From positions 16,786 through 80,785 of the forward strand of contig USIE01000004.1 of the NCBI GenBank assembly GCA_900554645.1: 64,000 bases of DNA. The letters run 5' to 3'. This DNA comes from an uncultured Collinsella sp. (GTDB lineage: Bacteria > Actinomycetota > Coriobacteriia > Coriobacteriales > Coriobacteriaceae). How positions within the stretch are numbered: position 1 is the first letter of the stretch; each line of letters opens with the position of its first letter. The notes beneath the pieces were generated by a model. It saw nothing but the letters and a program-made list of their open reading frames with translations. It was not told where the DNA came from and did not search any database. Shown here piece by piece: positions 58,036 to 64,000 of this stretch. Made by a program: the position numbers and the translations under genes.

Positions 58036-60224
58036 AAAGCGTCGGCGGCGATGTGCGCCAGCGCCTCGACGAGCTCTTGCGAGCTCACAGGCTTGCTCAG
58101 GTGCGCGTCCATGCCTGCCTCACGCGAAAGTCTGCGGTCGTCGGCAAAGGCGTTGGCGCTCACAGCGATAATCGGCGTGGTCACGGCATCCTCGCGATCG
58201 AGTGCTCGAATCCGACGCGTGGCCTCAAGGCCATCGATACCAGGCATCATGATGTCCATCAACACCACGTCATACTCGTGCGGTGCGCTCGCGGCAAACG
58301 CCTCAACGGCAGACTCGCCATCCTTAGCATGCGTCACGACGGCACCGGCACGGCTGAGCGTAAACTGCGCGATCTCGGCATTCAGATCGTTATCCTCTAC
58401 GAGCAAAACGCGCAGGCCCTGGAGCGCATCGCCATCGCCCGCATCTACGCGAACTGCCTGAGGAATCTCGGAGCGCTTACATTTCTCAAACGGCAGGCGG
58501 ATGGTAAAAGTCGTCCGCTGCCCCAAGACGCTCGTAAAGCTCATGGTTCCGCCCATAAGCTCGACCAACTGTTTTGCGATAGGCGCGCCCAGGCCAGTTC
58601 CCGATGAAGCGCCTTCCACCTGTTGCTCCTCGCGGCAAAAAGGCTCGTAGAGGTGCTGTTGGAACTCCTCGCTCATGCCAATACCGTTGTCGGCGATCGT
58701 GTATTCATAGACGGGGACGCCATCCGCTGGCTCCACCTCGCGGCACACCAGGCGAACATAGCCGCCCTGGCGGTTGTACTTGACGGCATTGCCGGCAATA
58801 TTGAGCAACAAGCGCTTGAGGTGCGTCACGCTCACCCGTGCATAGGGATGATCAAGCGCCTGCTGGTCGCAGATAATTGTCACCAGACGCTCCTCGGCCT
58901 GGCGCTCCAAAATATCGCGCACTTCACAGTTGAGGGCCACCAAATTTATGGGTACGAGGTTCAGGTCGATCTGTCCGCTCTCCAGGCGGCTCATATCGAG
59001 TGCCTCGTTGGCAAGGTCGAGCAGCAGTCCCGATGCCGTCCAGATCTTTGAGCGGCACTCGGTCTGCTTTTGCAGATCGTCCGCATTGGCATCGCCAACC
59101 TCGACCATGCCGCGAATGCCGTTGATGGGCGTGCGCAGATCGTGGCTCATGCGACGCAGAAACTCCGTCTTTGCCGAGTTGGCAGACGAGGCCTCACGCG
59201 CCGCCTTTGCCAGCTTGTCGCCATAGTCGCGCTCCTGCTGCAGCAAGTCCGTCAAACGTCGACGATCAGCGCGGCGACGCACCGTCACAACAACGGCTAT
59301 AACACCGCCGTAGAGCACCAGCACGCCGGCGGCAACAGCCGCGGCGACCTCAAAGTAGCGCTGCGCCGAGGCATAGGTGTACACATAGAATTTGTGCGCT
59401 TTTCCAAATGTGCCCAAATACCACTCGCCGTCGGCGTTAACCAATCTGACCTTACCAGCCAGGCATCGATCCTTAATACCGTCGACAATGAAGACATCCG
59501 TCGCAGGCAGATCGAACACGCCCAATACGGTGGGTTCAACGGCATTGGTCGCAACGACCTTGCCGTCGCTTTCGATCACGATATTGCCGCTATCGATGGT
59601 TTCATAGCCATCAAGCAAGCTCTGCAGTTTGAGCGTATTGCTTGCAACTGCCTTCGCGCTCTGATGCCTTACTGCGACAACGATGCCCTCGTCATCCTGC
59701 CGGGTTACGCAGCCAATGTCTGCGACCGAATCATCCGCAAGCGTGATGCGGGCGGTATAGGACTTAAGCGGATGGGCTGCCACCTCCAGCACGGGTGATT
59801 CTTTGAGATACGTAGCGAGCGACCCGTAGTCCACATCGCCCGTCGAGGACTCGGACACCAAATTGCCCGATGCGTCCGTCACGATCAGCGCGCTCACGTT
59901 GAACTGGTCGGCGTATTGCTCCAGCATGGCGTTATCCACCGAACCGTCGCGCTCCATATCGCGGGCAGCCTCTCCGGCGATTTCCATAACGCGTATCAGG
60001 TTTTTGGTCGTATAGGCGCTGTTGAATGCATCGTAGGAAAGGCTCTGCGTCGCCACGTAATCGACAACGTCGGCAAAGCGCTGCTCGGCTTGGGCCGTCG
60101 TGTAATCGTAGCTCATCATGCCGGCAACAACCGAGAGCGCTATCCCCAGCAGAGCGACAAGGAGCCATGCCCCTGTCGAACGATTGTCCCGCTCCTGAGC
60201 GGCGTGGTCGGGCGCATCGATCAT
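58032..60224 (-). CDS. Hybrid histidine kinase with extracellular sensor
   Basis: The 730-residue protein has a span at about 20-40, an extracytoplasmic sensor (43-285), a second span near 293-315, then HisKA (SHDLRTPINGI), HATPase (NIAGNAVKYN, DNGIGMSEE) and a receiver (MDIMMPGIDGLEA). It overlaps by four bases the gene for a solute-binding lipoprotein, so the lipoprotein probably delivers the signal. It points toward the fused-type kinase at 54637-57441. Confidence 0.9.
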   Translation of the reverse strand: MIDAPDHAAQERDNRSTGAWLLVALLGIALSVVAGMMSYDYTTAQAEQRFADVVDYVATQSLSYDAFNSAYTTKNLIRVMEIAGEAARDMERDGSVDNAMLEQYADQFNVSALIVTDASGNLVSESSTGDVDYGSLATYLKESPVLEVAAHPLKSYTARITLADDSVADIGCVTRQDDEGIVVAVRHQSAKAVASNTLKLQSLLDGYETIDSGNIVIESDGKVVATNAVEPTVLGVFDLPATDVFIVDGIKDRCLAGKVRLVNADGEWYLGTFGKAHKFYVYTYASAQRYFEVAAAVAAGVLVLYGGVIAVVVTVRRRADRRRLTDLLQQERDYGDKLAKAAREASSANSAKTEFLRRMSHDLRTPINGIRGMVEVGDANADDLQKQTECRSKIWTASGLLLDLANEALDMSRLESGQIDLNLVPINLVALNCEVRDILERQAEERLVTIICDQQALDHPYARVSVTHLKRLLLNIAGNAVKYNRQGGYVRLVCREVEPADGVPVYEYTIADNGIGMSEEFQQHLYEPFCREEQQVEGASSGTGLGAPIAKQLVELMGGTMSFTSVLGQRTTFTIRLPFEKCKRSEIPQAVRVDAGDGDALQGLRVLLVEDNDLNAEIAQFTLSRAGAVVTHAKDGESAVEAFAASAPHEYDVVLMDIMMPGIDGLEATRRIRALDREDAVTTPIIAVSANAFADDRRLSREAGMDAHLSKPVSSQELVEALAHIAADAL

Positions 60225-61090
60225 GACAGGCCCTCCATATTCAAAAATGGCGAAGGGTCATCGAAGTACTTTGACGCCAGGCGTTCCATGGTGCCATCGG
60301 CAAGCATTTCTTGGTAGGCATGAGTGAGCTTGACGTCGATGCCACGCGTATCGTTGATATCGAAAGCGGTGCCCAAACCGACCTCTAGCAGCGGCTCATC
60401 CAAAATGCGATATGCCACACCATAGTCTTTTTCGTAGGTGAGGAACGAGGACTCATGCGCGGCGATAGCGTCGACCAGGCCCTCGACGAGCGCCGGGTTC
60501 AGGTATGAACCGTCCGAAAAGCTGTAGAGTTCCTTGATCTGCGGAACGTTTTCATTTATGCGATTGAGCAAAATGTCCTCGGGCTTGGTGGTGGACTGAA
60601 CCGCCACGATCTTATCCTCAAGATCGGCAAGCGTGTAGATATCGCTCTGGGGATCGACCGCGACCACCTGGCGGCTCGCAAGGTACGGGCCGGCCCAACG
60701 ATATTCGTTTTCGCGACCCGTCATACTAAAGCTGCCCATGACACAATCGAGTTCGCCGCTCGCCAGCAGCTCCTTCTTCTTTTCCCAGTCGATCAGCTGG
60801 TATTTTGGCTTGTAACCAATGCGAGTCAAAGCCTCGGTCAATATCTCGACATCCAGGCCAACGATATCGCCGTACTCGTCGGTATACACAAACGGTGGAT
60901 AGAGGTCGCTGCCGACGTTGAGCGTCTTAAGGTTGTCGTCTTTGGCCTGCGAGGCATCCAGGCCTTCTAATGCAGACGTCGAGGCTCTGCCATTCGACCC
61001 GGAACAGCCGGCTATCGCTACGACAAAGGCGCACGCTACCGCAAGCGCAACAAACAACGAAATGGCAACCGAGCGACGGGACCTTTTCAT
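60221..61090 (-). CDS. Solute-binding lipoprotein, SBP_bac_3 family
   Basis: The 289-residue protein has a lipobox (VAIAGC) at about residue 28, then an amino-acid-type binding domain (LNVGSDLYPPFVYTDEYG, GLDVEILTEALTRIGY, LDCVMGSFSMTGREN). There is no ABC permease next door, so it more likely serves as a sensor for the adjacent kinase than as a transporter. The start at 61090 has a GGAG site. Confidence 0.88.
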   Translation of the reverse strand: MKRSRRSVAISLFVALAVACAFVVAIAGCSGSNGRASTSALEGLDASQAKDDNLKTLNVGSDLYPPFVYTDEYGDIVGLDVEILTEALTRIGYKPKYQLIDWEKKKELLASGELDCVMGSFSMTGRENEYRWAGPYLASRQVVAVDPQSDIYTLADLEDKIVAVQSTTKPEDILLNRINENVPQIKELYSFSDGSYLNPALVEGLVDAIAAHESSFLTYEKDYGVAYRILDEPLLEVGLGTAFDINDTRGIDVKLTHAYQEMLADGTMERLASKYFDDPSPFLNMEGLS

Positions 61091-61234
61091 CGAGCTCCAT
61101 ACGATCCTGTTTACAGACTGAAATGGTAAAAAATAATAGCAAACAAAACCACACGAGTGCCCAATGGCTACAGACGTTTTACCATGTGGGGCCTTCCAGC
61201 CGACTTGGCAGAAGGCCCCGCATGCAGCGCTCAC

Positions 61235-62449
61235 TTACCGTGCATTAAAAACGTAGCGGTCCAGGCGGTCGCACGCTTCCTTTACGCGCGAAAGCGGCAG
61301 CGCCAGATTCACGCGAATGTGGCAGGGCCCGTGGAACGGGCGGCCGTCCTGATATCCCACGCCCACGCGCGCCCCCTCGTCGAGCAGCCACTGAATATCG
61401 CGGCCATGCTCGCGACACCACTCGGTGCAGTCCAGAAACACCATGTACGTGCCCTGCGGACGCGAATAGGACACGCCCTCAAAATGCCCGTCCACGTAAT
61501 CGCAGAAGTACTCGATATTGCCGGCAAGCACCTGGTTGAGCTCGTCCACCCACTCGTAGCCCTGCGGCTGGTAGGCACCGATAAGCGCATGCATGGAGAG
61601 GACATTCATCTCGTTGTAGTGGGTCTTGTTGGACACGGCGCAGATGCGGTCACGCAGCGTCTCGTTGTAGACAATGTGGTAGCTGCCGACAAGGCCCGCC
61701 AGGTTAAACGTCTTGCTCGGCGCATAGAGGGCAACCGTGCGCATGCGGGCATCCTCGCTCACCGACTGCGTCGGGATGTGCTTGTGCCCCGGCAGGATGA
61801 TATCGGACCAAATCTCGTCCGAAATCACCACGCAATCGTGCTGGCGATAGATGTCCATGGCGCGCTCAATCTCGTCACGCTCCCACACGCGGCCGCAGGG
61901 ATTGTGCGGCGAGCAGAACACCGCGGCATGGATGTGGTTTTGGGCGAGCTTGCGCTCCATGTCCTCAAAGTCCATGCGCCACACGCCCTGGTCGTCGAGC
62001 TTAAGCGGGCTGTGGACAATGCGATAGCCTGCGGCTTCGATAGACTTGGTAAAGCCGATGTAGGTGGGGCTGTGGACCAGCACCGCATCGCCCGGCTGAA
62101 CATACGCACGCAGCGTCGACACGACACCGCCCAGCACGCCGTTTTCGTAGCCGATATGCTCAAGTGCCAGGCCCTCGACGCCATTGCGGCGACTCTGCCA
62201 TTCGATGATGCGGTCAAAGTACTCGTCGCGCGGATTGAAATAGCCAAACATGGGGTGCTGCGCGCGCTGAATGATGTGCTCCTGGACCGTGGGCACCGTG
62301 GCAAAATTCATGTCGGCCACCCACATGGGGATGCGGTCGAAGCCCTCGTCGGGTGCGTTCGGAGCCATACCGGGAATTTCACCCCAAGAGTCAACGGCGA
62401 TAGAGTCCATGCCGTGGCGGTCGATAAGCAAGCTAAAGTCGTATTTCAT
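61235..62449 (-). CDS. MalY/PatB-family PLP beta-lyase/aminotransferase
   Basis: The 404-residue protein is a fold-type I PLP enzyme of the MalY/PatB group: MWVADMNFATVP, CSPHNPCGRVW, DEIWSD and the PLP lysine in APSKTFNLAGL. Such enzymes usually split cystathionine or cysteine (releasing sulfide, ammonia and pyruvate) and sometimes act as regulators. The ATG follows GGGAG. It stands alone between the SBP gene and trmO. Confidence 0.88.
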   Translation of the reverse strand: MKYDFSLLIDRHGMDSIAVDSWGEIPGMAPNAPDEGFDRIPMWVADMNFATVPTVQEHIIQRAQHPMFGYFNPRDEYFDRIIEWQSRRNGVEGLALEHIGYENGVLGGVVSTLRAYVQPGDAVLVHSPTYIGFTKSIEAAGYRIVHSPLKLDDQGVWRMDFEDMERKLAQNHIHAAVFCSPHNPCGRVWERDEIERAMDIYRQHDCVVISDEIWSDIILPGHKHIPTQSVSEDARMRTVALYAPSKTFNLAGLVGSYHIVYNETLRDRICAVSNKTHYNEMNVLSMHALIGAYQPQGYEWVDELNQVLAGNIEYFCDYVDGHFEGVSYSRPQGTYMVFLDCTEWCREHGRDIQWLLDEGARVGVGYQDGRPFHGPCHIRVNLALPLSRVKEACDRLDRYVFNAR

Positions 62450-62561
62450 GCTGAGCTCCCGTGCAAAGCGGATTGTTTCGGTAGGCGTTATTGTCCACCA
62501 GCGCGGGCGGTTTTGGCGCGGGGTTTGGCGCTTAATTTGACGGGTGCGGACGAATGGCTGG

Positions 62562-63299
62562 TTAGTCTTGCGCGTCGTTGACGGCGACTACGGTTAGCTG
62601 GGTTTCATCGACTGTAAAAGATATGTCGAGCCCGGCGAAGGCCAGATGATAGACGCGGTTTGGCTCGTGCTTGCTGCCCGCGCGGCGCGGATCTTGGCGA
62701 AGGACTTCGACCAAGCCGGGGAGCTTTGCGCTTGGGACTTTGTCTTGTAGTGTTTGCGGGAACTCGACGTCGAGCTCTTGCCACGGGGCGTCCTCAATCC
62801 AGCCGCCCGTTGCATCCGGGTGGCAGTCCGCAAACGGAATGTAGGGCTTAATGTCGTAGATGGGCGTACCGTCGCGCAGGTCGGCCCCCAGCACATGGAT
62901 GATGGGGCCGTCGTCGGTGAACTCGACACGATCGAGCCTGGCGCAGGTAAGCCCAATGGGATTAGGGCGAAACGGACTGCGCGTGGCAAACACGCCCACG
63001 CGCTCGGCTCCACCAAGACGCGGCGGGCGCACGGTCTTCGACCACTTGACGTTGGTGCCGGATCTGTCCTGCGACTTGGCATCGGCAGCTATGTCCTTAG
63101 CCGTGCCGCCGGGCGTTCCATTTTCGAAGCGCCACAGCAGCCATAGATGAGAGAAAGAGTCCAGACCCTCGACCGCTGCGTTGGAGGCAAATTCCGGCTC
63201 AAAGACAATGCGTCCCTGCAGATGGGGTGCCAAAAAACTGTTACGCGGAATGCCGAACTTCTGCGGCAGGTCCGTATGTATGTGTGCAATAGGTTCCAT
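62562..63299 (-). CDS. trmO: tRNA-t6A37 N6-methyltransferase TrmO
   Basis: The 245-residue protein matches TrmO/TsaA (YaeB), which methylates the t6A37 of tRNAs reading ACC codons. Signatures include EGLDSFSHLWLLWRFE, the GVFATRSPFRPNPIGLTC motif and GTPIYDIKPYIPFAD. The chosen ATG 63299 has no ribosome binding site, but a TACAAT -10 box lies seven bases upstream, so the mRNA may be leaderless. Confidence 0.87.
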   Translation of the reverse strand: MEPIAHIHTDLPQKFGIPRNSFLAPHLQGRIVFEPEFASNAAVEGLDSFSHLWLLWRFENGTPGGTAKDIAADAKSQDRSGTNVKWSKTVRPPRLGGAERVGVFATRSPFRPNPIGLTCARLDRVEFTDDGPIIHVLGADLRDGTPIYDIKPYIPFADCHPDATGGWIEDAPWQELDVEFPQTLQDKVPSAKLPGLVEVLRQDPRRAGSKHEPNRVYHLAFAGLDISFTVDETQLTVVAVNDAQD

Positions 63300-63440
63300 G
63301 CCGGTCATTGTACGGCATGGGGGCATGGGGCGTTGCGCGCAATTCTTCGCCGCGGTCCTCCGTCGTGCAACCAACGGTTGCTTGGAAGGGCACCTGCTGC
63401 CGCGTATGCTTAAGCCATCAACCAGCAGAAAGGAGCCGCT

Positions 63441-63911
63441 ATGGCCTTTGCAGAAAAGCTCGTCGCTGTCCGCCGCGCCCATCACCTTACCCAAGAGCAG
63501 CTCGCCGCCAAGCTCTTCGTCACACGCCAAGCCATCAGCCGTTGGGAGCGCGGCGAGGTCACACCGGGCATCGACATGATGAAGCTCATTGCCGCCGTAA
63601 CCGGCGAGCCCCTGTCTCACCTGCTCGAAATGCCCGAGCACTATTGCCAGAGCTGCGGCATGATACTCACGCCCGACGACTGCGGCACCGATGCCACGGG
63701 CGCCACGACCGACCATTACTGCAAGTGGTGCTACGACCACGGCAAGTACACCTACGCCACCACCATGGAGGCGATGATCGAGGATTGTGCCCCGCGGCTG
63801 GCGCAAAACACCGGCATGTCGCTCGACGAAGCCGTCTCGCTCATGGGCGCCGTCCTGCCGCAACTGGAGCGCTGGCGCACCGTGCAGGAAAACAATCAGA
63901 ACCACCCTTAA
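63441..63911 (+). CDS. XRE-type HTH with C-terminal zinc ribbon
   Basis: The 156-residue protein has an XRE HTH at 4-60 (LTQEQLAAKLFVTRQAISRWERGEV) and a zinc-ribbon domain of the kind CQSCGMILTPDDCG ... HYCKWCYDHGKYTY, seen in many putative regulators. It ends in a helical tail. The ATG follows AAGGAG. It is divergent from trmO. Its targets are unknown. Confidence 0.87.
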   Translation: MAFAEKLVAVRRAHHLTQEQLAAKLFVTRQAISRWERGEVTPGIDMMKLIAAVTGEPLSHLLEMPEHYCQSCGMILTPDDCGTDATGATTDHYCKWCYDHGKYTYATTMEAMIEDCAPRLAQNTGMSLDEAVSLMGAVLPQLERWRTVQENNQNHP

Positions 63912-63924
63912 AAAGGGTGGTTTG
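63900..63924 (+). terminator. Intrinsic terminator
   Basis: AACCACCCTT pairs with AAGGGTGGTT around AA, followed by TTT. The XRE stop codon lies in the stem. Confidence 0.85.
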
Positions 63925-63930
63925 CTCTTA

Positions 63931-64000
63931 GGGTATAACCCACGGGCCCCGGGCTCGCGTCTAAAGGCGCGGGCCCGGACTTCGTCCAGGCCTAGTGCAT
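63931..64000. other. Structured sequence at right edge
   Basis: CCGGGCTCGCG pairs with CGCGGGCCCGG around a TCTAAAGG loop, with GGGTATAACCC before it and ACTTCGT after it. I could not identify a known RNA family; it may be the end of an RNA gene or a terminator from beyond the window. Confidence 0.35.

Noticed and set aside
61157-62581. 474-codon frame opposite the MalY-like gene
   Set aside because: Antisense shadow; the opposing gene has all catalytic motifs.

Overview
The window looks like chromosomal DNA from a gut Coriobacteriia, most likely a Collinsella relative (inferred from gene content and style, not from a search). It is GC-rich with strong AAGGAGG-type ribosome binding sites and frequent GTG starts. 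It carries a bile salt hydrolase, queuosine and thiamine salvage genes, many small-molecule transporters and several LysR regulators. I see no rRNA, tRNA, CRISPR array, prophage or intact insertion sequence. Gene content is mostly housekeeping and metabolic, with one clearly accessory stretch at about 25.6-34.4 kb.

Layout. 0-12 kb: a MarR-like partial gene, an MFS efflux pump, a peptide-deformylase-like gene, an HTH-aminotransferase fusion with a clustered operator, a LysR/EamA divergent pair, a Kup potassium transporter, a bile salt hydrolase, a second and degenerate deformylase-like gene, and an AzgA-type purine permease. 12-20 kb: esterase, uracil permease, MetE-like methyltransferase with a LysR regulator and a HAD phosphatase, then a TPP riboswitch driving thiM, a thiamine-binding protein gene and thiE, and a patatin-like lipase. 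20-25.6 kb: an EAL-domain remnant beside a double-GGDEF protein, a flavin reductase, a cysteine-less ArsC-like protein, a COG0523 metallochaperone GTPase and trmL. 25.6-34.4 kb: a low-GC operon of unknown function (lipoprotein, DUF4230-like membrane protein, a 43-residue protein and a 354-residue protein), a frameshifted resolvase, and two paralogous AAA+ ATPases flanking a UvrA-like protein. Four copies of one palindrome (core TGTGACAAAGGG) separate these blocks. 34-50 kb: a Tet(M)-like GTPase, a possible structured RNA, rRNA methyltransferases RsmJ and RlmA, MATE efflux, a second LysR/EamA pair, ung, an SDR and a queuosine-precursor transporter with a candidate preQ1 riboswitch, RF3, and a GntR-ABC export operon. 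50-64 kb: a long inverted-repeat element, DMT transporter, ferredoxin-flavodoxin, ClC channel, LOG-like protein, potassium channel, two convergent hybrid histidine kinases flanking a nonsense-mutated flavin-binding gene, MalY-like lyase, TrmO and an XRE-zinc-ribbon regulator.

How it works together. Several blocks form small regulatory modules: divergent LysR/EamA (twice), LysR/MetE-like, TPP riboswitch/thiazole salvage, preQ1 riboswitch/transporter, and GntR/ABC. The two hybrid kinases show the same sensing idea in two layouts: one has substrate-binding domains fused to the kinase, the other has a separate lipoprotein encoded just upstream with a 4-base overlap. The most unusual items are the fusion gene with a strong internal ribosome binding site, the deformylase-like protein without its catalytic glutamate, the paired AAA/UvrA-like locus, the unknown low-GC operon, the intergenic palindrome families (which in two cases supply the stop codon of the neighbouring gene), and the 186-bp inverted-repeat element whose arms encode similar outward-reading peptides.
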